From Planctomycetota bacterium (GTDB lineage Bacteria > Planctomycetota > UBA1135 > UBA2386): a stretch of 21,777 bases of DNA. The notes below the pieces were generated by a model. That model did no database searches, was not told the origin of the DNA, and saw only the letters and a program-made list of their open reading frames with translations. Positions within the stretch are counted from its first letter, which is position 1. Each line of letters starts with the position of its first letter. The translations under genes and the position numbers were made by a program. The DNA lies in assembly GCA_016793305.1 (NCBI GenBank), contig JAEUHU010000325.1:1-21777 (forward strand), in the 5' to 3' direction. Below are positions 15,401 to 21,777 of the stretch, piece after piece.

Positions 15401-17083
15401 CTACCAGCGCACGATCGTCTGCAGGCTGCTGCGCCACGAGCGGCCGTCGATCGGCACCAGCGGGCCGTCGCCGTGCTCGAGCACGGCGGCATTGCCGATC
15501 GCGCCCTGGTGGCGCAGCACAGAGCCGTTGACGTCCGTGGGCGTCCACACGCCGTTGGGCATGATGCTGCGCGCCAGTGGTTGGGCCGCCTGCAGGCAGC
15601 GGAGTTGCAGATCCAGGTGCATTCCCGAACCGGCCGGTGCGACCGAGGCAGACAGCCAGCTGCCGGACTGCAGCAGGTCGACGATGGGGTTGGTCATCGA
15701 CGCTTCCTGCGCGATCTCCACCTCGATGTCGGTGATCGCCGTCGTCTCGACGACGCGGGCGAGGCGCAGTTCGCGGCCGGTGAGGCACGGCGCCGACACT
15801 TCGAACAGCAGGTTGGGGGTCGGCCCCGACGTCGGGGCCGGCTCCACGGTCGAAGGAAGCAGGCCGGTGCTGGTCACCGACACCGTGCGCAGCATGCGAT
15901 TCTCGAGATCCCGAAGCAGGGAGCGGACCCGGCCCTGGGCAGCGGCGTCGCCCTGGACCACCAGGTGCCCGCCCAACGACCACATGGTTCCCTGGCCCTC
16001 GCCGATGGCGGCACGGCACAGGTCGAGCAGCAGCGGCTCCGGCAGGCGGCCGGCCGACGGAGCCTGCACCTGCTTCGTCGTCCCATCGAGTTGCTCGATC
16101 GCATCGACGCGCAGCAGCGAATCGTCGAGCAGAGCCTGGCAGGGCAGCACCGCGAACGACGCCTTGGCATCGACGGCCGGCCGGTCCTTGGCGAGCAGGC
16201 GGACCGTCAGCACGACCTGGCCGCCGAGGGCGGGGTGGCCGCGCAGCGTCATCGCCAGCGCCGAGCCACTGGCGAGACGCCCCGAGAACGTGCCCATGCA
16301 GCTGTCGAGCGTCGGGACCTCGATGTCCGGAGCCGACGAGTGACCGGGCTGCACGGTGCGCGGGATCCCGCGGCGTTCTGCCGCCGCGAACATGCCGAGC
16401 AGCACGAACTCGTCGCTGCCGGCGAGGGGGATGGCGCGCACCGAGGCGATCGCGCCGTCGCGGAACACGTCCACGACCGGGTCGCTGATCGACGACTTCG
16501 ACGCAACCTCCACGTCGACGTCGCGCACGTAGCTCTGGGCCCGCACCAGCTGCAGATCCGCGGTCTGCTGCGGATTCACCGACCCGACCATGCGCAACAG
16601 GGCCGTGCGGCCGCGGCTGAACTCGCCGAACGCGGTCTCGTCGAGCGTCGTCGCCGGTGTGCCACGGTCGGTGGCGTCCCAGACCACGAACTCGAGCTGC
16701 ATGGTGCGCACCAGCGTCTCTTCGAGGCGCCGCACGCTCTTGCGCACGGCGTCGATCTCGGCCGCTTCGCCGGCCAGCAGCAGGTTGCCCGCACCGACTT
16801 CCCAACGCAGCCGGCCGGCCTGGATGGCTTCCCCGTGCATGGCGGCCAGGGCGGCGACCACTGCGTCCTGCGTGGGACCGTTGCCAGCACCGACCTGGTC
16901 GACCTGGCCGTCGCGCAGCAGCATCGTGCTGGTCGGCACGCGCAGGGGGCTGGCCGGGGTCCGCAGCAGGTGCTGCAGGGAGACCATCTCCACCGCGGCC
17001 GGTGGCGGGTTCTGGGGAACGCTGGCGAGGGCCAGCACGACGTTGCACAGGGTGGGGATCATGGGAGAGGCAGGACGCATCAT
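15401..17083 (-). CDS. exported, internally duplicated secretin-N-domain-like protein
   Basis: 560 residues from the ATG at 17083, chosen for the ATGA overlap with the anti-sigma stop; a second ATG three bases on is possible. The N-terminus (MIPTLCNVVLALASV) looks like a signal sequence. Residues about 70-136 and 330-400 repeat one pattern: a helix, then NLLLAGEAAEIDAVRKSVRRLE or HLVVQGDAAAQGRVRSLLRDLE, then a strand, as in the N1/NolW ring-building domains of secretins. Each is followed by a second shared motif, DVEVASKSSISDPVVDVFRDG near 185-208 and IEVEIAQEASMTNPIVDLLQSG near 448-471. No full secretin barrel is evident. With a GspF-like gene in the same cluster it may form a periplasmic ring or platform; this is inference. 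Confidence 0.75.
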   Translation of the reverse strand: MMRPASPMIPTLCNVVLALASVPQNPPPAAVEMVSLQHLLRTPASPLRVPTSTMLLRDGQVDQVGAGNGPTQDAVVAALAAMHGEAIQAGRLRWEVGAGNLLLAGEAAEIDAVRKSVRRLEETLVRTMQLEFVVWDATDRGTPATTLDETAFGEFSRGRTALLRMVGSVNPQQTADLQLVRAQSYVRDVDVEVASKSSISDPVVDVFRDGAIASVRAIPLAGSDEFVLLGMFAAAERRGIPRTVQPGHSSAPDIEVPTLDSCMGTFSGRLASGSALAMTLRGHPALGGQVVLTVRLLAKDRPAVDAKASFAVLPCQALLDDSLLRVDAIEQLDGTTKQVQAPSAGRLPEPLLLDLCRAAIGEGQGTMWSLGGHLVVQGDAAAQGRVRSLLRDLENRMLRTVSVTSTGLLPSTVEPAPTSGPTPNLLFEVSAPCLTGRELRLARVVETTAITDIEVEIAQEASMTNPIVDLLQSGSWLSASVAPAGSGMHLDLQLRCLQAAQPLARSIMPNGVWTPTDVNGSVLRHQGAIGNAAVLEHGDGPLVPIDGRSWRSSLQTIVRW

Positions 17084-18444
17084 TCGGCGAGCGCTCCGGC
17101 ACCGTGCCGCAGGCCGTCGACGAGTTCGGTGAAGGTGGCGAACGAGCAGGCGCGCAGCTGCTGCTGCAGTTCGGCGGGCAACGGCCAGTCGGCCAGCACG
17201 GCGGCCAGCTCCGGGGCGCCGTTGCGCCAGAGCGCGGCGCGGACCAGGAAGCCGTTCGACGCCGAAGCCGTGCGGGCCAGCGGCAGCAGCCGCTGCGCTG
17301 GTTGGCACGACAAGGCGAACGCGGCCGCGACGCTCGCCTCGCGGCTCGGGCCGTGCACCACCGCGAGCAGTTCGGTGGTCGGATCGAGGTCGTGCGACCA
17401 GCCGAGGGCCAGCCAGCAGCGGTGCTGGCGCACGGCGTGACCACGGGCCTCGGCGAGCTGGCCGAGTTCGCGGAACGTGGCGGACGACTGGCCGGCGAAC
17501 AGTTGCTGGGCCAGCTGGCCTTGGTCGGTTCCGTCGCCCCGGGCGGTGGTGTCGTCCCAGAGATCGAGCAGCAACCGGGCCGTGCGGCCGCGCGCCGGGA
17601 TCTCCCGTGCCGCTGCGGCGACGAGGGCGAGGCTGCCCGGGTGCCGGCGCATGCGGCGGCGCAGCGCTTCGTCCACGTCGGCGTGGTTGCAGGCGAGGGC
17701 CTGGCGCAGGAACGAAGGCTCGAGCACCGCGGTGTCGCGGTGCTGCAGCCGCGCGATCAAGTCGCGAACGGCGCTCGCGTGCGGGGTCGCGAGGTCGTCG
17801 GTGCCGGCCGCGATGGCACTGGCCGAGGGCTTGCCCGATCGGTCGGCAGCGTCCCAGTGCCGAAGCTCACGCAGGTCGATGGCGACCGCTCGGGACTCGC
17901 GGCCGGTCAGGTCGCTCGAAGCGACGCCGATCGGCATGGCCGACGTCGGGGACGGGGCCGTCGGCCTGGGCTCGTCGACCGCGGCGATCGGCGTCGCCGA
18001 GCTGCCAGGCGCTACCGAGGCGACCGGTGCGTGCCGGCGCTCGTCCGGATCGCTCTGCCGCGTGATCCGTTCGGTCCGCAGGACGAGCCAGCCCAGCAGC
18101 GCCGCCGCGGCGGCGACGGCGAGCCAGCGTCGGTGGCGCAGCAAACGCGCCGGCCCGGATCGCGCCGCGTCCGCCGAGTCGCCGTGCGCGGCGCTCGCGA
18201 CGGCCGCGAACCAGCGTGCCTCGAGCTCGTCGTTGCGCAGCCGTTCGTGCTGGAACTCGCCGCTGTCCTGGGCCAGCACGGCATCGAGCCGGCGCGCGCG
18301 GCGCAACGCCTGCTGGCAACGCTGGCAGGTCTGCAGATGGGCGTCGACCGGGTGGTCGGCCACGCCGTCGGCGAACTCGCCGTCGAGGTGTCGGGCCAGC
18401 ACGGCGTCGCTCCAGCGGCACCAGGTGGGTTCGGAACGGTTCAT
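17080..18444 (-). CDS. membrane anti-sigma factor with zinc motif and large extracytoplasmic domain
   Basis: 454 residues from the ATG at 18444, which overlaps the sigma factor stop (ATGA). The N-terminal cytoplasmic part has the zinc anti-sigma signature H-x3-C-x2-C (H36, C40, C43; HLQTCQRC). One TM helix spans about 107-123. The remaining 330 residues would lie outside. They begin with a Pro/Ser/Ala-rich linker and continue as helices of HEAT or TPR-like type (SFLRQALACNHADVDEALRR; SVAAAFALSCQPAQRLLPL). It should bind and inhibit the adjacent ECF sigma factor and release it when the outer domain senses an envelope signal. The size of the outer domain is well above that of simple anti-sigma factors. 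It overlaps both neighbours by four bases. Confidence 0.85.
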   Translation of the reverse strand: MNRSEPTWCRWSDAVLARHLDGEFADGVADHPVDAHLQTCQRCQQALRRARRLDAVLAQDSGEFQHERLRNDELEARWFAAVASAAHGDSADAARSGPARLLRHRRWLAVAAAAALLGWLVLRTERITRQSDPDERRHAPVASVAPGSSATPIAAVDEPRPTAPSPTSAMPIGVASSDLTGRESRAVAIDLRELRHWDAADRSGKPSASAIAAGTDDLATPHASAVRDLIARLQHRDTAVLEPSFLRQALACNHADVDEALRRRMRRHPGSLALVAAAAREIPARGRTARLLLDLWDDTTARGDGTDQGQLAQQLFAGQSSATFRELGQLAEARGHAVRQHRCWLALGWSHDLDPTTELLAVVHGPSREASVAAAFALSCQPAQRLLPLARTASASNGFLVRAALWRNGAPELAAVLADWPLPAELQQQLRACSFATFTELVDGLRHGAGALAE

Positions 18445-19052
18445 GGCTCGAGGTACTCCTGCAGGCGTTCCATCACCTTGCGGCGGGCGGCCAGCACGTG
18501 CATGCGGGCGGCGACGTCGGTGACGCCGAGCACCGTCGCGATCGCTCGGTAGTCGAGGCCTTCGCTGGCGCGCAGGTGCAGCGCGGTTCGCTGCAGGTTG
18601 GTCAGGCGCTCCATCGCTTCGGCGAGCCGCGCCTGCAGTTCGCGCGTCATCGCCCCCTGCACCGCGGCGTCGGGCAGCGTGTCCGGCACGTCGACTTCGA
18701 GGGGCACGGTCGGGGTGCCGCGGCGCCAGCGTCCGGGTTCGCCAGCGAGGCGGACCAGGATCCGGAACAACCACGTGCGCAGTCCGGCTTCCCCGCGGAA
18801 CGACGGCAGGGCCCGGAACGCGCGCAGCAGCACTTCCTGGACCAGGTCCTCGGCCCAGTGCGGATCGCTGCAGCAGCGCCGCGCCAGCCCGAGCAGGGCC
18901 GGCAGGTGGGGCCGCAGCAGGGTCTGGAACGCCACCGGGTCGCCGTTGCGTGCTCGCGCCAGCAGGTCCAGTTCCTGCTGGTCCCGTTCCCCCGCGGTCG
19001 GCGCAGCTGCTGGCTGCGGCCGGTCGGCTTCGGGGTCGATGGGGGGGCGCAT
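18441..19052 (-). CDS. ECF-type RNA polymerase sigma factor
   Basis: 203 residues. After about 25 Pro/Ala-rich residues comes region 2 (DLLARARNGDPVAFQTLLRPHL; DLVQEVLLRAFRALPSFRGE; LRTWLFRI) at roughly 28-100. Region 4 lies at about 145-197 (LTNLQRTALHLRASEGLDYRA; IATVLGVTDVAARMHVLAARR). There is no region 3, as usual in extracytoplasmic-function sigma factors. The ATG at 19052 has a weak AGGTG ahead. Its stop overlaps the anti-sigma gene, the usual arrangement for a paired system that controls its own operon. I see no matching autoregulated promoter upstream; the 63-base gap to the GspF-like gene carries only an inverted repeat. Confidence 0.93.
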   Translation of the reverse strand: MRPPIDPEADRPQPAAAPTAGERDQQELDLLARARNGDPVAFQTLLRPHLPALLGLARRCCSDPHWAEDLVQEVLLRAFRALPSFRGEAGLRTWLFRILVRLAGEPGRWRRGTPTVPLEVDVPDTLPDAAVQGAMTRELQARLAEAMERLTNLQRTALHLRASEGLDYRAIATVLGVTDVAARMHVLAARRKVMERLQEYLEP

Positions 19053-19076
19053 GGCACCTGCTTGGAGCCGTGCGAA

Positions 19077-19095
19077 CCGACCGGCGTAAGGTCGG
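19077..19095. promoter_or_regulatory. inverted repeat just upstream of the ECF sigma gene
   Basis: CCGACC (19077-19082) and GGTCGG (19090-19095) form a perfect 6-bp inverted repeat with a 7-base loop, in the 63-base gap between the GspF-like gene and the sigma factor. It could be an attenuating hairpin between the genes or a binding site. There is no T-tract. Confidence 0.35.
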
Positions 19096-19115
19096 CGCGC
19101 ACGAAAATCGCCGTG

Positions 19116-20006
19116 TCAGCGGCGGAGTCGGGTCAGGGCGCGGTAGTGGTTGCTCCAGAAGTCGAGCACGAACCAGGCTACGGCCAGCGCCGCCAGGACG
19201 TAGGTCAGGTGGCCGATCCAGCGGCCCTGCTGCAGCACCCGGCGCGACACCACGTCGCGGCGGCGCGCCAACGCCCGCTGCAGGGCGTCCTCGAGCTGGC
19301 CGGCGCGTTCGCCGGTCGCCAGCAGCTGGCGCGTTTCGGCATGCAGGGCGACCGCGGTGTGCAGGGCCTCGTGCAGCGGGCGGCCATCCTGCAGGATGCG
19401 GTCGGCGATCACGAGGCGATCGCGCACCGCCGGGATCGCCACCGTCGACAGCGCCGCCGTGTGGGCTTGCAGCAACGGCACACCGGCCCCGTAGAGCGCG
19501 TGCAGCGTCTCGAGGAACGGCAGCTCGCCGGCTTCGCGCAGCGTCGGCCCGAGCCCCGGCAGTTCGGCGACCCAGGGCGTACCGCCGCGCAGGCTGCTGC
19601 GTACCAACCATGCTGCCGCGACGACGGCGGCCAGGACCAGGCTGGCGGCGAGCCGCGGTCCGAACGAGGGGGTCAGCAGGAACGACAGCGCCGTCACCAT
19701 CGTCAGCAGCAGCAGCGGGTAGCGCAGTCCGGCCCACAGGGTCCGCACGAACTCGGCTCGCTGCCGCCGTTCGACCGCGCGGGCGCGCAGTGCCTGCGCC
19801 GCGGTGCCGGCTCGCCAGGCGTGCTCGAACACGGTCGCCTCGGTGGGGGTGAGCGATACGCGGCGCCGCGCCAGCAGGTGGTGGAGCACTCGTTCGCCGG
19901 CCGTGGGATCGCCGCCTAGCGTCTGCAGCGGCAGGCCGGCCTCGAGCGCCGATGCCACGTCCTCGAACTGCAAGGCCGCCGCCTCGTGCGCTCCGATCCA
20001 CAGCAT
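19116..20006 (-). CDS. compact GspF/PilC-like type II secretion inner-membrane protein
   Basis: 296 residues from the ATG at 20006. An ATG at 20090 would add 28 Ala/His-rich residues and run to the divergent start codon, so it is less likely. The first, degenerate T2SSF domain includes QFEDVASALEAGLPLQTL (about 14-31). One or two TM helices follow (YPLLLLTMVTALSFLL; ASLVLAAVVAAAWLV). The second T2SSF domain is clear: ELPFLETLHALYGAGVPLLQ, then QLLATGERAGQLEDALQRAL. A final TM lies near the C-terminus. The protein is about 100 residues shorter than ordinary GspF. No GspE ATPase or pilin gene is in the window. GspF proteins form the inner-membrane platform of type II secretion and type IV pili. 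Confidence 0.85.
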   Translation of the reverse strand: MLWIGAHEAAALQFEDVASALEAGLPLQTLGGDPTAGERVLHHLLARRRVSLTPTEATVFEHAWRAGTAAQALRARAVERRQRAEFVRTLWAGLRYPLLLLTMVTALSFLLTPSFGPRLAASLVLAAVVAAAWLVRSSLRGGTPWVAELPGLGPTLREAGELPFLETLHALYGAGVPLLQAHTAALSTVAIPAVRDRLVIADRILQDGRPLHEALHTAVALHAETRQLLATGERAGQLEDALQRALARRRDVVSRRVLQQGRWIGHLTYVLAALAVAWFVLDFWSNHYRALTRLRR

Positions 20007-20088
20007 GCCGGCAGTGTGTGGGTGCGCTCGGGCCGCTGCAAGCCGGGCGGCGCATTGCATGGGGCCGTCCGCGCGCCACCATGTCGTC

Positions 20089-21393
20089 ATGAGGATCCCG
20101 CCCGTCTTCCTGCCGCAGGTGCTGCTCGCCGCCGGCTGCCTCCTTCCGGGTGCCGCGGCCCAGGACGCGGCCTGGTGGCAGACACAGCAGGAATCGCTGT
20201 TCGCGCTCTATCGCCACCTGCACATGCATCCGGAACTGTCGTTCCAGGAGAAGGAGACGGCCGCGCGCATGGCACACGAACTGCGCAGCCTCGGCCTCGA
20301 AGTGCACGAAGGCGTCGGCGGCACCGGCGTGGTCGCGGTGCTGCGCACCGGCGACGGTCCGGTCGGGCTGATCCGCGCCGACATGGACGGGTTGCCGGTC
20401 GCCGAGGCGACCGGGTTGCAGTACGCATCGGTGGTGCGCGCCGAGAGCGGCGACGGCCGCGCGATCGGTGTGATGCACGCATGCGGGCACGACCTGCACA
20501 TGACCTGCCTGGTCGGCGCCGCGCGCTGGTTCGCCGCGCACCCGGAGTCGTTCCGCGGCACGTTGGTGTTCCAGCTGCAGCCGGCCGAGGAACGGGCGGG
20601 CGGCATGAAGGCGATGCTCGCCGACGGCCTGCTGACCCGCTTCCCGCGCCCCGCCTTTGCGCTGGCGCTGCACACCGCGACCGACCTCGAGCACGACCGG
20701 GTCGGCGTCTGCAGCGGCTTCGCGATGGCGAACGTCGACAGCTGCGACATCACCGTCTACGGCAAGAGCGGCCACGGGGCTTCGCCGCACAAGACCATCG
20801 ACCCGATCGTGCAGGCGGCACAGCTCGTGCTCGACCTGCAGACCATCGTGTCGCGCGAGATCGATCCGCTGGAGGCGTGCGTGATCACGGTCGGCGCGAT
20901 CCAGGGCGGCAACAAGCACAACATCGTGCCCGGCGAGTGCCACCTGCAGGCGACCGTGCGCAGCTACACGGCCGAGGTGCGCACGCGCATGCTGGCGGCG
21001 ATCGAGCGCAAGGCGAAGGCGGTGGCGATGTCGCACGGCGCCCCGCCGCCGAAGGTCGAGTTCAGCGAGCACACGCCGGCACTGCACAACCACGTCGCGC
21101 TGACGGCGGCCGTGCGCCAGGGCTTCGTCGAGACGTTCGGTGCGGCGGCGGTGGTCGAGCGGAGCCCCGAGATGATCGCCGAGGACTTCGGGCGGCTCTA
21201 CGCCGAGGACGTGCCGCTGTGCATGTTCCGGCTCGGCACGATCGCGCCCGCGCGGTTGGCCGGCATGGTCGCCGCCGGCGACGTGCCGGCCCTGCACAGT
21301 GCCCGCTACTACCCCGACTACGAGGTCGCGGCCTTCACCGGCGTGCGCGCGCTGGTCGTCGCGGTGAAGGCGGCGGCGGCAATGCCGAGATGA
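20089..21393 (+). CDS. exported M20D-family amidohydrolase / carboxypeptidase
   Basis: 434 residues. A signal peptide is clear (VFLPQVLLAAGCLLPGAAA, likely cleavage after A24), so it acts outside the cytoplasm, unlike most hippurate or IAA-amino-acid hydrolases. Metal ligands of the di-metal M20D site are all visible: C132 and H134 in HACGHD, E168 in PAEERAGG (with E167 as catalytic base), H195 in LHTATD and H403 near the end. RADMDGLPV at about 98-106 and the dimerisation domain start (SCDITVYGKSGHGASPHKT) are also typical. It should cleave N-acyl amino acids or similar amides; the substrate is unknown. It is divergent from the GspF-like gene with an 82-base gap and lacks a clear Shine-Dalgarno site. 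Confidence 0.93.
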   Translation: MRIPPVFLPQVLLAAGCLLPGAAAQDAAWWQTQQESLFALYRHLHMHPELSFQEKETAARMAHELRSLGLEVHEGVGGTGVVAVLRTGDGPVGLIRADMDGLPVAEATGLQYASVVRAESGDGRAIGVMHACGHDLHMTCLVGAARWFAAHPESFRGTLVFQLQPAEERAGGMKAMLADGLLTRFPRPAFALALHTATDLEHDRVGVCSGFAMANVDSCDITVYGKSGHGASPHKTIDPIVQAAQLVLDLQTIVSREIDPLEACVITVGAIQGGNKHNIVPGECHLQATVRSYTAEVRTRMLAAIERKAKAVAMSHGAPPPKVEFSEHTPALHNHVALTAAVRQGFVETFGAAAVVERSPEMIAEDFGRLYAEDVPLCMFRLGTIAPARLAGMVAAGDVPALHSARYYPDYEVAAFTGVRALVVAVKAAAAMPR

Positions 21394-21433
21394 TCCCGGC
21401 GAGGTGATCTCGGCGAAGCGAGCGCTGCCGGGA
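21387..21433. terminator. 14-bp tandem repeat and hairpin at the end of the amidohydrolase gene
   Basis: GAGATGATCCCGGC (21387-21400, containing the stop codon) is followed directly by GAGGTGATCTCGGC (21401-21414). TCCCGGC (21394-21400) also pairs with GCCGGGA (21427-21433), enclosing a smaller CTCG/CGAG stem. The structure sits in the 47-base gap between convergent genes and could end transcription in both directions, although there is no T-tract. Confidence 0.5.
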
Positions 21434-21440
21434 CCTGCCG

Positions 21441-21777
21441 TCAGGCGCGGAAGTGCTTGCTGAGCTTCAGCGCCTGGCCCTGGTAGTGCGAGCTGAGCCG
21501 CCGGTCGCCGTAGACGACCTCGGGCAGCTGCTGGGTGCGGAAGAACTCGAGCTTGAAGAACACCTGGCCGTCCTCGAGCAGGAACGGCACGTCGTGCGGC
21601 CGCACTTCGAGAACGGCGCGTGTGCCATGGGCGCCGCCGAAGCCGTTGTCGAAGAAGCCGGCGTAGTTGGTGCGCAGCTCGCCGATGCCGACGTCGTAGG
21701 CGACCATCTCCGCGGCGAGGTGCTTCGGCACCCGGATGCGCTCCTTGCTGGCGAAGATGTAGAACTCCTCGGGCTCG
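21441..21777 (-). CDS. dcd: dCTP deaminase (long PF06559-type), C-terminal fragment
   Basis: The leftward frame is open through the right edge; 112 C-terminal residues are visible. An internal GTG at 21731 is a valine codon, not the start. Residues read EPEEFYIFASKERIRVP, then HLAAEMVAYDVGIGELRTNY, then AGFFDNGFGG. This is the C-terminal signature of the roughly 360-residue 2'-deoxycytidine triphosphate deaminases, where AEM, GE.R and HYAGFFDPGFG are conserved. Here HYAGFF is NYAGFF and FDPGFG is FDNGFG. The enzyme deaminates dCTP to dUTP for thymidylate synthesis in the cytoplasm. The N-terminal half, including part of the active site, lies outside the window. Confidence 0.9.
   Translation of the reverse strand, partial: EPEEFYIFASKERIRVPKHLAAEMVAYDVGIGELRTNYAGFFDNGFGGAHGTRAVLEVRPHDVPFLLEDGQVFFKLEFFRTQQLPEVVYGDRRLSSHYQGQALKLSKHFRA

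Noticed and set aside
13954..15531. Rightward 525-codon frame over rpoN
   Set aside because: It is the antisense shadow of rpoN, which carries the full set of sigma-54 signatures.
17080..21297. Very long leftward open frame (over 1,400 codons)
   Set aside because: Only the last 455 codons form the anti-sigma gene; upstream the frame shadows the sigma, GspF-like and amidohydrolase genes with Arg/Ala/Pro-rich non-protein sequence.
21441..21731. GTG at 21731 as the start of a 96-residue protein
   Set aside because: The dCTP deaminase signature continues upstream of it to the window edge, so the GTG is an internal valine codon.

Overview
The window is visibly very GC-rich bacterial DNA carrying 16 protein genes, two of them cut by the window edges, and one tRNA. 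The best taxonomic guess is a high-GC member of the Planctomycetota. The first gene encodes an exported HEAT-type protein with a Gly/Pro/Thr linker followed by a WWEFNKDPYL motif, a protein type I associate with that phylum from memory. Scarce Shine-Dalgarno sites, a DUF366 protein, a stand-alone PaaZ/BoxD-type dehydrogenase and many lipoproteins without recognisable family fit that placement but do not prove it.

Left part (1-7694): a leftward exported HEAT-like protein, then a rightward series of two translationally overlapping lipoproteins (875-3231), a DUF366 protein overlapping a flippase-like membrane protein (3269-5100), a PfkB-family sugar kinase (5113-6015) and an aldehyde dehydrogenase with the PaaZ/BoxD active site (6147-7694).

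Middle (7695-8606): a stretch without a convincing gene. It holds two consecutive hairpins, a three-copy 18/19-base repeat, a four-copy 17-base tandem repeat and a leftward tRNA with anticodon GAC (valine), an encoded CCA end and an unusual C at position 33.

Right-centre (8607-13848): an overlapping pair of unrecognised genes. The second is a coiled-coil lipoprotein whose C-terminus resembles the cytoplasmic end domain of MscS channels without the channel. Signal peptidase I (leftward) follows, then an HDOD protein 10 bases ahead of a GAF-like/PP2C (SpoIIE-type) phosphatase, a plausible signalling pair.

Right part (13879-20006): five leftward genes. In transcription order they are a compact GspF-like membrane protein, an ECF sigma factor, an anti-sigma factor with a zinc motif and a large extracytoplasmic domain, an internally duplicated secretin-N-domain-like protein, and rpoN. 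The sigma, anti-sigma and secretin-like genes are joined by ATGA overlaps. This is the most system-like part of the window: an envelope-sensing regulator pair physically coupled to secretion-type parts. Divergent from it is an exported M20D amidohydrolase (20089-21393), convergent with a dCTP deaminase gene cut by the right edge.
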